This document shows, piece by piece, positions 35,958 through 45,093 of a stretch of DNA of 64,000 nucleotides (position 1 is the stretch's first letter; the number at the start of each line of letters is the position of its first letter). The position numbers and the translations under genes are program-made. Source of the DNA: Margaritifera margaritifera (Eukaryota > Mollusca > Bivalvia > Unionida > Margaritiferidae). Where the stretch lies: positions 825,501-889,500 of the forward strand of contig JAQPZY010000984.1 in assembly GCA_029931535.1 (NCBI GenBank). The letters run 5' to 3'. The notes under the pieces are model-generated. The model had not been told where the DNA came from. It did no database searches and worked only from the letters and a program-made list of their open reading frames with translations.

Positions 35958-38900
35958 TATATATATATATATATATATATAACAGGTAAATTAAGATATG
36001 CATGTGATTCCTTCCTATTATCAAAAAATATATTGTTTCAAACTCTACAAATTAACCAAGAAAAAAGTGAGAAAACTGGAAATCTGTATGAAGCTATTAA
36101 TACTTGGTAATGGAAATCTCCTGGTATTGATGAATGAATCTCCCTGAAGGCAGTCCAGAAGTATGAATTCAAGAATCATTCATTACACTTGTGATTTTTA
36201 TTTGGTATGAATATGAGACAATAAAATGAAATGTTTTTATTTGTATTTACACTCCAACACTAAACAGTTTCAGATATTCATGGATTTCTTTGTATGATTT
36301 AGCCTGAGCCAGACATTTTAAAAATGGAGGTCAATTTGGAATAAAAGTTTCAAGAGTTATTGCTAAAATTGGGATCGTAAAACTTTTTAAACTGTTTGGA
36401 AATTTTTCCTGGAAAGCTTTCTCTAACGATAACCCAGCCTGTCTTGTAAACATTTACAAGACTGCTTCCCATGGGCTTATCTTGGGAGAAATCCTGTAAT
36501 ATATATCACAGTCTCTCCCTGCCTCATTCCAAATATTAATATAATGTCAATCACCCATGACAGGCCCATGCTTGATAATAAGCCCATCTCCCACTTAGCA
36601 AAAATTTTAAAAACAATGTTATTGTAGGAAACTTTATCTAATGATCAGACCAGTCCCCAAACTTTATACAGTATTTATTAGCTGGGCCCACTGTCTTAGG
36701 AGAATACTGAACCTGTCAGTTGCTGGCTGAGTGACCTTGCATGCATTACTAGGGCTAACTTGCTGGCCATGTAGCCAGACAATCCTGGATATTTCACACC
36801 ATTATCACACATCGTCTTAAGATCCAGATCAAACTGCAGCATATGCATCATGGAGCTGACATTGATTATCCTACTGGGTATGGACAACTTCAACAGATCC
36901 AGAAGCAGGTACGTCAACAGGAAATGACCAATATAGTTGGTTGCAAAAATGAAGTCATATCCATATTTGGTAACAACTGTTGTTGAGGAATCTACTATTC
37001 CTAAATCAAGAAAAAAAGTTTTAAATATAAAATGTGAGGTATCACACCACTTGCTTCATTCTATCAGTTTTAAAAAGTGAATACCAAACATCCATATATT
37101 CATCTATCTATATCTTTTATCCACTTACTGAACTCAATTTCTGATCTACTAAGATATCTCTGATGTAATCATGATCATCTGTGGGAAGGGGGGTGGGGTG
37201 CAGTTGTCCCCACCATTTTTGAAAACTCCATTGTACATCAATAGCCTGGTCCCTTTAATTTTTGGCTTTGCTCCCTCTCCCTTCCCCAGAAAAATGGCTC
37301 CCCCCCCCCCCGAAAAATTCCTGCGACACCCAAAGATATATTATTATGATACTGATAGACTGCAAATATTATATGAGCAAAAGAGAATAATAGGTAAGTG
37401 AGATGGAATTGTAATGTTATGATTAAAGATTTACTATTCATTTACCTGCACAGTTAATGAGAATGTCAAGGCGTATCTCTGACTGTTTTATCCTGATTGC
37501 AAACCTATGGATGGAATCAAAATCTGTCAAGTCCAATTCCATAAATTCAATATTATAATTCCCAGTCCTATCTGAAACAGACAGTAAAACATAGCAGGTT
37601 TATTTTCTAAATTGTTTAACTAACAACAGGAAGAATATAAGCTTGCAAGTTTTGTAAGTTAAGAATTAATCTTTTTTATTCCTTTCAATGCCTGTAATAA
37701 CAAGAATCAGCATTTATCACATAAAAATGTAATATCAATCATATTATCATGTGTTTTTCAGTCTAATTTCTTCCATTTTATGGACAATTTAATTACAAAA
37801 CATCAGTGAATTCAACTGGCTCTAATAAAGATAAACACTAGCAATTAAAATTTAAACTGAATAATATATCATATTTCTTTGAAATAATGAAAAAAAGTCA
37901 TACTAATGTTTAGTAAAATTCAATTTAAAAGTCTAATAGAAAAGTTGGTGAGACATATCCGGTATGTATTTTCTATACTTCTCAGTATGTTCAGTGTAAT
38001 CAAATAGATAATTCCATCAGAAAAGTTGTTGTGATAAATAGACATACACATTGACAAGTGGACAGAGGATATATGATAGTACAGAGATCTCATTTTATAA
38101 AGCTGCTCATTAGAGCTATTAAAGTGACCCATGTTATACGGGAGGAAGCCTTTTTTTTGAAGGACATTCCAAAAAGACTCGGTCCTAATAATGCATAGAC
38201 AAACACAAAGGGTATATAATGATATGAAGCTATCATTAGCCAAGAACTAAAATTAAATGAAGTTAATTTAGTAGCATTGATTTTTTTAAAAATTTAACCA
38301 ATGTAATAGGATTCATGACCATGACCATGTTATAAGAGGAGAAAACTGTATACTGAGGGGCATTATTGTCATTGTATACATTTATTGTTTTTACAATGTC
38401 AGTATTGCTTTGCATATAACTACAATGATAGAAATAGACCATAATAATTATTACAGTCACACATCTCATTACTTCTCAGGAAACCAAAATCCCCTTAAAA
38501 AATACTTTTCTGGTCCCAAATATCTTTTCGTATTAAAAAAATTAACACAGTCAACCTAAAACTTCTCAAAACCAAAATTATAGTTTGGTTGCAAAAGCTT
38601 TCGGTCTTGAGAGGTTGCACTATATACAATGCTCACTCGTTATAGAGTCCCTCATTATAAGGACCTTCATTATAACATGGTTCCTGTTATACGGCAGGTA
38701 AGGTCTTGGATCTAATTTCATTAAGCGGTAGCAAAATTATATGTACCATGTACTTCATTATAAGGCAGTCTCTCTGTAAGACAGTATACTCTGTGGTTCC
38801 CATGGACAGCATTATAATGAGGAGTACTATATTTTCATGTAAATAGTGATTCCTATATACCTGAATCTTAGAACGGTTTGCCGTTCTGGGAAAATGATCA

Positions 38901-40753
38901 GTTACTGTAAAATGTAAATAATAAGCATATATGCTTACTTTTGACATTAGTGAAGGCTATATGCACTTTTGTTTTATATGCACTTATCAACAGGAGTCAT
39001 GACTGCTGTGGCAGGTATGGCCATACCAAATTCAACAGGAGTCAAGACTGCTGTTTTTGGTATGGCCATACCAAATTCAACAGGAGTCAAGACTGCTGTG
39101 GGTGGTAGAGTCAAGACTGCTGTCGGTGGTATGGCCATACCAAATTTTGAACTTAAAAATCTAAATGTGTAGAAAATCATCCAGCTGTAATGCAGAGTGC
39201 CTCGATATCACTCAAAAACACAACATGCATACAATTTTGCATTAAGGTCCAAAGAGTTTGTTGTTTATTCATTACCAGGAGAAACTTTGCCCTAACACCC
39301 ACCAATGTAGATAGGAAATGGATGAAACAAAACTCACAATACAACTACAGCATATATGTAACATTTTTATATTTAAGCTTATTGACCACATTTCAATGAT
39401 GTATATAACAATAAGATGATTGACTGAATAAAGAAAAGGTATCAAAAATGAACAACACTGCATATTGTAAATAGGTACAATAGTTGTGCACTAATAAAGA
39501 TAATTAGGACAGAATAGGTGTCAGAAAAATGGATGGTACATCTTAGACATTAATTTCTTTTACACATAGATATGAGCTTGTTTTTGAAACAAATATACTG
39601 GAGGGTTGGTGTGTGCTTATTTTCCATAAACAGTACTCCCTCATTATAATGCTGTCTATGGGAGCCATACAGTATAATGCCTTGTAGTGAGACCACCTTA
39701 TACTCAAGTATGTTATACATCTAAATTTCACTACTACATAATGAAATGGGATCCATGGACATACTCCCCTTCAAAGAATAACAAATGTTATAATGAAGAA
39801 CATTGTAGTAAGGGAGTGATGTACTCTTAGTTTCGCTTATAATCCCGATTTTACAGAACATTATTTGAAATAATGTGTCATAAAGCTAAGATATACTTTT
39901 AATCTCCTTTATAGCTTCCTCTCCTTGAGTATAGTTCCTTGATGTTATGATTATTCTGGCACCTCTCTCAGCTAGGTCAACTGCAGTTTCCTTACCTACA
40001 CCTGTACTACCACCTGAAAAAAATGCAACAGAGGAGTTCCTACAGCATTCATGATATTTAAGAATTAATAGCTGAAAGCAAGGAAATTAGAGTATGATGG
40101 CTTTTTGTAACTTGTAACAACTTTAAGATGACTGTGATCTATTCACAGCTGCCATCTGTCACAATACAAAATGCACCTGTGCTAATATCAGTTTATATTC
40201 ATTACAATACTTCTGATCCCATATCTGCCACCACCTAGGTCATTTCCCGTTTGGTGAGAGGTGAGATCAAAAAGCTGAAATTGTTTTAATTTAAAAGGCG
40301 CTTATATTTTATTACAATAATAAAAAAATACAAAGATGTAAAAAAACACCCAATAAATATTCATGCATGCAAAAGTATTATAAAATGTCTCAATAATTGT
40401 GACAAAACAATCACAACATATTTATATACAGTCATGATACATGGAAGCCCCTTTGAATAGGTAATTTTAGCAAACTGATACCCATTTATAGCTGGAGGCA
40501 GGGTGAGGATATGCTAAAGTTAGTAGGATACATTTGATATGTTTTGCTGTAGAACAAACTACTGAAGCCATTACAAAAGATAATATCCTGAGGTAAACCT
40601 TAACCATTTTGTCACTGCAAGCTCTAAAAATGATAGCAAAAACCTATCATTGTGTAGCAAAAAGTAAAAAATATATCGTTTGGAATTAATCTACACAATG
40701 GAGTAGTAAACAAATGGAATTAAAGTAACGACAGTGTGACTTCTGCTTCTCTT

Positions 40754-40822
<69 letters not shown>

Positions 40823-40995
40823 ACTTAAAACTTAATTAATGATCAAGACAATGATGTACATTTACTTAATTCGTCTGTGCATATACTTGATGCGTTTGAA
40901 TGTGCTCCTAGCCGCTTATTATTCAGTTCTAGGTAATACATCTCTCCCTGGTGCACTAAACTAATACCGGATAGCCCTGCACTATAACAACACAG

Positions 40996-41074
<79 letters not shown>

Positions 41075-41250
41075 GATGATGGTTTACTACCTGTAATAAT
41101 GACAGTTTTCCCAAACAGCCGGGTCTTACTGTTGCAATGTCTAGTCCATCCGAACAAAAACTTCCCAGAGGCCAGAGTGAGGCATAGATAGAAAATGAAG
41201 AGTGACACTGTCACAAGTGCATAAAATACAATCGGATTGTCCAAAACCAT
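28812..41250 (-). CDS. Retinol dehydrogenase-like SDR, six exons
   Basis: A complete gene for a short-chain dehydrogenase/reductase of the RDH11/12/13/14 group, which oxidises or reduces retinoids and other carbonyls with NAD(P)(H), usually anchored in the endoplasmic reticulum by an N-terminal helix. CDS exons: 41,250-41,091, 40,013-39,897, 37,571-37,446, 37,000-36,713, 35,029-34,915, 29,010-28,812, in all 1,005 nt or 334 residues, the family's normal length. All introns are GT-AG and phases match (1,1,1,1,2). Seen: a membrane helix at residues 7-28, cofactor motif TGGSTGVG (53-60), NCAG (132-135, usually NNAG), NVSS (181-184), catalytic YMASK (Tyr211, Lys215) and PGLVKTE after the fold. The family is certain; assignment to one RDH paralogue is not. 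Introns carry many repeats, but no exon is damaged. Confidence 0.93.
29455..29510. mobile_element. MITE end related to 38.8/39.6 kb copies
   Basis: The phrase tatactctggacaccatta followed by taatgagggag matches the end shared by the two MITEs in intron 2 (cattataatgagg(g)agt). Only one end is recognisable; the 20-bp array begins about 90 bp further on and itself consists of ataataagttataat words. Confidence 0.5.
29599..30750. repeat. 20/40-bp tandem array
   Basis: About 57 copies of a 20-bp unit of the form g-cat-ataataagtta-aat. Two forms, gcatcataataagttacaat and gggttataataagttataat, mostly alternate, so the true period is often 40 bp. Local single-unit losses and an odd insert (ttatatatgttac near 30,683) break the alternation. 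It lies in intron 5 of the SDR gene. Confidence 0.95.
30870..31086. mobile_element. MITE with CCGTATATACTCA ends, copy 2
   Basis: A 217-bp relative of the element at 16,527-16,730 in opposite orientation. Left end CCGTATATACTCACG, right end GAGTATATATGG followed by TA (31,087-31,088); the left flank reads TT. Internal modules with gatctgctg, cagatctgggtctatg and gtccaaatgcaaacaac match the other copy. Located in SDR intron 5. Confidence 0.8.
31562..31744. repeat. Short repeat split by the LINE
   Basis: Words of the form acactgtaacctgaagatgc recur three times left of the LINE (31,575-31,640) and three times right of it (34,300-34,375). The LINE therefore seems to have landed in a pre-existing 25-30 bp minisatellite. 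Confidence 0.65.
31921..32253 (-). pseudogene. LINE ORF2 C-terminal region
   Basis: 110 open codons containing [18 protein letters not shown], then [20 protein letters not shown] and [11 protein letters not shown], the typical tail after the reverse transcriptase in CR1/Jockey-type proteins. It is not joined in frame to the upstream RT blocks. Confidence 0.85.
32713..32757. repeat. Perfect 18-bp hairpin inside the LINE
   Basis: tattcacccaattgtttg and its exact complement caaacaattgggtgaata are separated by 9 bp. It lies just after the YADD site in the reading sense of the LINE, where the normal domain has no such symmetry, so it is a later insertion or local inverted duplication. Confidence 0.9.
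32864..33496 (-). pseudogene. LINE reverse transcriptase blocks
   Basis: Two frames carry successive RT motifs: 33,287-33,496 ([19 protein letters not shown], then PVYKKG) and 32,864-33,091 ([16 protein letters not shown], then [12 protein letters not shown]). A frame change separates them around 33,100-33,285. The plus-strand frames here are shadows. Confidence 0.88.
34915..35029 (-). CDS. SDR exon 5: PG motif
   Basis: Acceptor ATTTTAG. Encodes [16 protein letters not shown], the family's 'HPG-x-V-x-T-x-L' segment with Asn in place of His, and a hydrophobic substrate-side helix. Ends in phase 2 at AAG followed by GTATAT. 115 nt. Confidence 0.9.
35030..36712. other. SDR intron 4: repeats only
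   Basis: No exon is seen. A CAT/CAA-rich duplicated stretch (ctctttgtcatcatcatca at 35,208 and 35,258) and an (AT)n tract at 35,889-35,981 preceded by a G run are the only structure. The Ile-Tyr frame at 35,838-36,110 is an artefact of the (AT)n tract. Confidence 0.7.
35889..35981. repeat. (AT)n microsatellite
   Basis: About 90 bp of AT dinucleotides with few interruptions, in SDR intron 4. Confidence 0.98.
36713..37000 (-). CDS. SDR exon 4: active site
   Basis: Acceptor TGATTTAG at 37,001. Encodes [16 protein letters not shown], the NVSS serine segment and YMASK with the catalytic Tyr and Lys, ending LSQQLT in phase 1; donor GTTCAG. 288 nt, the largest exon. Confidence 0.92.
37446..37571 (-). 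CDS. SDR exon 3: to NCAG
   Basis: Acceptor CTGTTTCAG at 37,572. Encodes the [11 protein letters not shown] strand with the adenine-contacting Asp-Leu and ends after LDILINCA with one base of the next Gly codon; donor GTAAAT. The NCAG form replaces the more usual NNAG. 126 nt. Confidence 0.9.
38470..38625. mobile_element. Short relative of the 25.6-26.9 kb element
   Basis: Begins cttctcaggaaaccaaaatc and ends ttcggtcttgagaggttgca, comparable with ctcctcaagacc...ccagaatcccc and gttcagttttcaggagtttcactg at the ends of the Tigger-like element. A probable internally deleted copy in SDR intron 2; ends are too diverged to fix. Confidence 0.4.
38630..38835. mobile_element. MITE in SDR intron 2, copy 1
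   Basis: Ends carry ctcattataagg and attataatgaggagt as inverted repeats. The right end (ttcccatggacagca, then ttataatgaggagt) is the complement of the left end of the element at 39,628. About 200 bp, no coding capacity; the minus-strand frame at 38,687-38,947 is not real. Confidence 0.65.
38988..39147. repeat. 45-bp minisatellite, about 3.5 units
   Basis: Units contain caacaggagtcaagactgct and a 14-bp palindrome ggtatggccatacc. The 45-bp period is a multiple of three, so both strands stay open (plus: STGVKTAV and GMAIPN repeats). It is in SDR intron 2, without splice sites or any family resemblance, so it is not counted as a gene. Confidence 0.9.
39628..39822. mobile_element. MITE in SDR intron 2, copy 2
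   Basis: Left end cagtactccctcattataat, right end aatgttataatgaagaaca followed by ttgtagtaagggagtgatgta. Inverted relative to the copy at 38,630-38,835; the two could pair in the intron transcript. Confidence 0.65.
39897..40013 (-). CDS. SDR exon 2: cofactor loop
   Basis: Acceptor TTTTCAG, then the rest of the glycine motif ([10 protein letters not shown]) and [11 protein letters not shown], the Arg that typically favours NADP(H) in this group. Ends in phase 1 at AAAA followed by GTATAT. 117 nt. Confidence 0.9.
40758..40820. repeat. (AT)n microsatellite
   Basis: About 63 bp of AT dinucleotides in SDR intron 1. Confidence 0.98.
41001..41072. repeat. (CT)n microsatellite beside a splice donor
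   Basis: 72 bp of CT dinucleotides, i.e. (GA)n on the transcribed strand, starting 18 nt after the donor of SDR exon 1. The Arg-Glu run in the frame at 40,843-41,250 is this tract read past the exon end. Confidence 0.98.
41091..41250 (-). CDS. SDR exon 1: anchor and GKTVIITG
   Basis: Begins at the ATG at 41,250 (G at -3, G at +4) and encodes a hydrophobic helix, a basic stretch and the first beta strand GKTVIITG. It ends in phase 1 at ACAG followed by GTAGTAAACC. A TTTCAG lies 2 nt before the ATG, so an upstream untranslated exon is possible. About 18 nt inside the intron a 72-bp (GA)n tract begins on the transcribed strand. Confidence 0.9.
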
Positions 41251-41536
41251 AACTGAAAGTTAAAGATGTGATCTTCGCATATAATGATTTAGTTATAATA
41301 CATGTAGATACATGTACAAACAGAGAACCATGCGTATCCTATGTAAACTTTGGCTGGTACAAACTTGTTGTACTACACAAAGTTCAGACAGCAATAACAT
41401 ATGTGCGTACACCAGTCAAGATGAATGGGCACGCAATAATACTTGTCCCCGTAAAAATCCGGTTTGCACTTCGACTTCCAAACAGTTATGAATACTAACA
41501 ATGACGACGATTATAACGACAACCTCTGATAAAATA

Positions 41537-42114
41537 AACACACACACACACACACACACACAAAGTTTCTTATAAAATGATTTAGATTGAAATCATAATG
41601 GTATCTGTTCCCGTTTTTAAGATATCTCTCCAAAAATGTTGCCAAATTTGTTCACCATGATAACGTGAAATGTTACTTTACTTTTGTAATTTTTTCAAAA
41701 ACTTGCACCCCTAAAAATTGTAGAACGATTTTTCTTCAATAGATAAATTTTATGGATTATATAAAATATTGAGTTTAGTTGTGCTTGTGCATGTCAGATA
41801 TCTTGGTTTTGTCTTATTTTGGCACTGCAATGTGTCACGAGAAACATTTCTAACATTAGATCTACCGTTTTCCAAAGGAAAAAAAAAAAGTTTCACAGTA
41901 TGACCCGTCTTATTCTGCACTCTCATTCTAGAGCCAAAACATGAAAAATAAATAAAAATGTAACAATGTATGCCCTATTTTTTCAGTCAGTCGATTTCAG
42001 ATGGTCGAGAGAATAAAGCGTTTTTCTTACTGTTCTCGGCGTGTGCAGCGAAACATGACATATCTTAGTCATTCGACAAGAAATATAACACTACTTTTTT
42101 GAAACTGATAAATG

Positions 42115-42147
<33 letters not shown>

Positions 42148-42400
42148 CCAATGAACATTTCTATCAAAGAATTTACACTTGTCTTCAGAAACTTATAAAA
42201 AGGGTAACCTTCTCTCTGTTTGAGGCAAACGATAGGTTTTGGAAAAAATTACTGCGTTCATTTGACAATATTTCATTGTGTGCACTATGCTCATAGTAGC
42301 CAAAGATGCTATTCGCGTGGCTAGGTGAATCAGTACGAAACGGCGTGTATGCAGGGCAGTAAATGTTAGCCACTACTAGCTTTTAGAACGTAACTGGGTT
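41537..42400. repeat. Direct repeat flanking virus-like fragment, left
   Basis: Blocks shared with 46,436-46,800 in the same order and orientation: a CA-rich start, then gaaatcataatggtatctgtt; aaacgat-ggttttgga; catttgacaatatttcattg; and aaagatgctattc-gtggcta followed by caatcagtacgaaa. Divergence is considerable and there are indels. It includes (CA)n at 41,538-41,562 and poly(A) at 42,115-42,145. No gene. Confidence 0.75.
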
Positions 42401-42488
42401 GAAATTACTGTTTATCTTTATTATTGTGAAAGAATATTCAAGTTATGCTACTTTCGGTGCGCAATGCTAGCAGTAGAAGGTCAAAATA

Positions 42489-42973
42489 GTATCCTGGACT
42501 ACCCTATTTTGACGCACTTAAGAACTTACTTTCACCTTTTCAGAAATATACTCCTTTCATAGTGATGCCTCTCATTAGTATAGAAACATTAGTTATTTTA
42601 GCAAAGCATGCATAAAAAATGACCATGACATATTCCCTAATACTCTTCCTTGCATGCTTTCAACCAGAGGACCCCTCGTCGGAAAGTTTGTGTATTACGT
42701 CACCATTAATGACGCACTTCACAGAAGTCTATTCTAGTAGTGACACCATTGTACATATGCGCGGGGAAAAAAAACTATATTACAGAGGAACATCAATAGG
42801 ACATAGAAAACTCAAGTTTATGGGAAAAATTACAGACAGAAATTTAACTTGGCATTCCTAAACTTTTCTTACATTTATCACTAATCTGGTTTTGGTACAG
42901 ATTTTGTCTTGAAAGGAAAAATAATAAAATTTGGAAAAATCATGATGGTATTATTTTTAAATTGTGTAGTTAT
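42489..42973. repeat. Dispersed repeat, copy 2
   Basis: Complement of 13,318-13,796. The left edge reads tatcctggactaccctattttgacgc; the complement of accctattttgacgc occurs again at about 43,836, so the full element may run from 42,489 to about 43,860 with inverted ends, the first copy being partial. The plus frame 42,619-42,861 has no family features. Confidence 0.8.
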
Positions 42974-43532
42974 AATTATAAAATAATTAGATTCAGCATG
43001 TGACCTTTTTCCCAATACTTAATTAGCATTGTGAACATGCAGAACCTCAATCGTTGTATGTACTGTTTTTGGAACATCTAAACTGTTTTTGATCCTTCAC
43101 AACTTATTTATCCAGAATGCAAATAATCAAAGACAGAAGACATAAAATTACAGGAGAAGGTTTTGTTTTCATTATTTATCATTCGTGCCATTATCAAACA
43201 AATCTTCCAGAAATAAATTGGTCAAAACAAGTTAAAGATCAAGAATGTCTTAAAAGATTATTGAAAATTTACTGTTAAAGTAAAATTGCTTAATTATCAG
43301 ATAAAAAATCATAATAATTGATTTAAATAAGCAAAAATGTAAAAGATACTAATTTAGTTATTAAATATATCGTAAAAGTGTATGTTGTTTGTAAATTTCC
43401 ACAAATTATAATAGCAAATAACCACCTCTGAAAATCAGTTACGACACATCCACATGAAACTGTATAACATTGTACAACTTTCTAAACAGTGTTACTGATG
43501 CAGTTATCAGCTGTGAGTCACGTTGCTAACAC

Positions 43533-43757
43533 ATGTTGAGTAGCAGACTGGATGCCTATTATGGCTGGAACTTGATTTGCCCCGTCAGAATAGTTAGTAA
43601 GGATTTTTATGAGGATTTGCTGGTTGAAAAAAAGAGAATTAGTGAAATAGCGTTTTTTTCATGGTATGTATCTTTGTTTCATTTCACAACCGATAAGGAT
43701 AGGATTTTCTACAAATTTTTCTGTCTGTGTGACTCGATGTTGATCAGTGTACATTAA
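43533..43757 (+). CDS. Unrecognised 74-codon frame
   Basis: A frame with mixed composition (AYYGWNLICPVRIV, then an Lys/Glu-rich patch and aromatic-rich end), upstream of the virus-like fragment and on the same strand. I do not recognise it. It lies in the possible 42,489-43,860 repeat, so it could be a chance frame. Confidence 0.2.
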   Translation: MLSSRLDAYYGWNLICPVRIVSKDFYEDLLVEKKRISEIAFFSWYVSLFHFTTDKDRIFYKFFCLCDSMLISVH

Positions 43758-43898
43758 TGTTGTGGTTGTGACGTCATTGAAAGATGCGTTCTCTCGAAAA
43801 CTGGGAGTTTATGACACTGCGTCTAAAGAGGGTAGCGTCAAAATAGGGTGTGGGACGATACAGGAGACAGGATTAATGTCAATAGAAAAAATGGTTTT

Positions 43899-43964
43899 GT
43901 GATTAAACATGTCATATCACGTGATTAAACATGTCATTTCACGTGATTAAACATGTCATATCAC
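43899..43964 (+). repeat. Three 22-bp repeats ending in a start codon
   Basis: Three units gtgattaaacatgtcatatcac (the middle with a t for a) abut the first virus-like frame. Each holds ACATGT, and the ATG of the third (43,953) opens that frame. Confidence 0.92.
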
Positions 43965-44288
43965 GAAGTTAATGTTGGACTTAGCCTAAAGCAGCTTGCG
44001 AAAATAAAGAGCGCAGTAAGAAACGATTGCGCGGTCACACTGAAACTTTCGCAGGAAAAGTTAACTGGAATTATTCCCGTGGCTAACCCAGACACAACTT
44101 GGTCAGCTTAATGCGGCCAAACAAAAGAACACATCAGTGATTTAAAGTTATCCAAGTCAGAGGTGACACAAATGCAAAAGATCGGTGGAATATTTCCATT
44201 CCTCGCGGATCGAGCGTTGTTAGCGGCTGTGGCTTATGCGGTTGCAAAAGCGACTGGGTGGTCCCATATGTGGACATCTTATTCTTGA
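43953..44288 (+). pseudogene. Polinton-like membrane-active (pX-type) protein, broken
   Basis: From ATG 43,953 a 52-codon frame shows SLKQLAKIKS and VTLKLSQEKLTGI. After a stop at 44,109-44,111 other frames continue with QLNAAKQKN, then LKLSKSEVTQMQKIGG and a short hydrophobic segment FPFLADRALLAAVAYAV to TGA at 44,286. Repeated 'K-L-S-K' helices followed by a hydrophobic tail are what I recall for the small membrane-active protein of Polintons and adintoviruses, compared with adenovirus core protein X. At least two frameshifts break it. The first frame is too short for the usual 60-codon cut-off. Confidence 0.6.
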
Positions 44289-44389
44289 AGTACTGTGTGC
44301 ACTCGAGCGTTCACCAACACCACAAGCACTTTTGATTTTACATTGTCACTTAGAAAGTACGCGTAATAGTACACAAAATGCATATTAAC

Positions 44390-45093
44390 ATTTACTGGAG
44401 TTACTCAATCAGACGCGGCGCTGATGTGGATCTGACCAGGTTTGCACCAAAGCCGGATTGCTGTTGACGTCGACCCGTGCGAGCTTGTGTTTTTCCAAGA
44501 TCAAACTTGAAAATTTAAAACGTGTAACGTTGACATTCAGGGTGTTGTTATAAAGCTGCGAGGCGCCGTCGCAAGAACTTGGCTGAAATCACCGAGAACC
44601 AGGGTATCAGAGACACTGGCATTGTCGGTGGCCTTTATCAAAGACTACATTGATGCTTTTGATGTTGCGGCGAAACAACATGTGAATGCAAAGATTGCAG
44701 AGGTGCCCTTACTACTACGCTTAGTAAATTCATTGGGTAGATTCAGTGGAATATTAACCAAAGAAGGATCTGAAAAATATGGCAAATGGTCGATTTCTTT
44801 TCGTTACTGTTGGGCATGCTTTTGATACACCTAATCGTAATATCTTAAAGGTGCGTGAGTCTGGATCGTATTTATTTATTATAAACGGATATAGAGGTCT
44901 GTTGGGTGTAATGATAATAGTTATAAATAATTTCCTGCATCGTAAATTAATGACACGTATTACAGAAGACAATTTTAAAGAAAGTTTCATATATTCGGTA
45001 TCATTATCATTATTCGCCGGAGATGAAATTCAGTTCCAAGGACTAAACATCTATCCGGAAGGGCACTTAACCGTCTTTGGCGTTTGTGTTTAA
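44390..45093 (+). pseudogene. Virus-like protein with C1q/TNF-like jelly-roll end
   Basis: One frame runs from about 44,390 to 44,825 with two TGA codons, ending near FIKDYIDAFDVAAKQHV and LLLRLVNSLGRFSG. From about 44,779 a second frame (104 codons) carries HAFDTPNRNILKVRESGSY, LFIINGYRG and, after a middle segment, SVSLSLFAGDEIQFQG with a final strand GHLTVFGVCV. A 'Gly-x-Tyr-Leu-Phe', later 'Ala-Gly-Asp-Glu-Ile' and a closing hydrophobic strand are the hallmarks of C1q/TNF-type jelly rolls. A frameshift near 44,780 probably splits one gene. In context it may be a spike, fibre or minor capsid piece; a captured host C1q domain is the alternative. Confidence 0.5.

Noticed and set aside
35838..36110. 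Ile-Tyr repeat frame
   Set aside because: Translation of an (AT)n microsatellite. Same for 22,273-22,503 and 48,482-48,694.
38969..39180. Repeat protein [14 protein letters not shown] on both strands
   Set aside because: A 45-bp minisatellite inside an SDR intron; openness follows from the multiple-of-three period.
40843..41090. Arg-Glu repeat protein extension
   Set aside because: It is the (GA)n tract read past the exon 1 splice donor; the true exon ends at 41,091.
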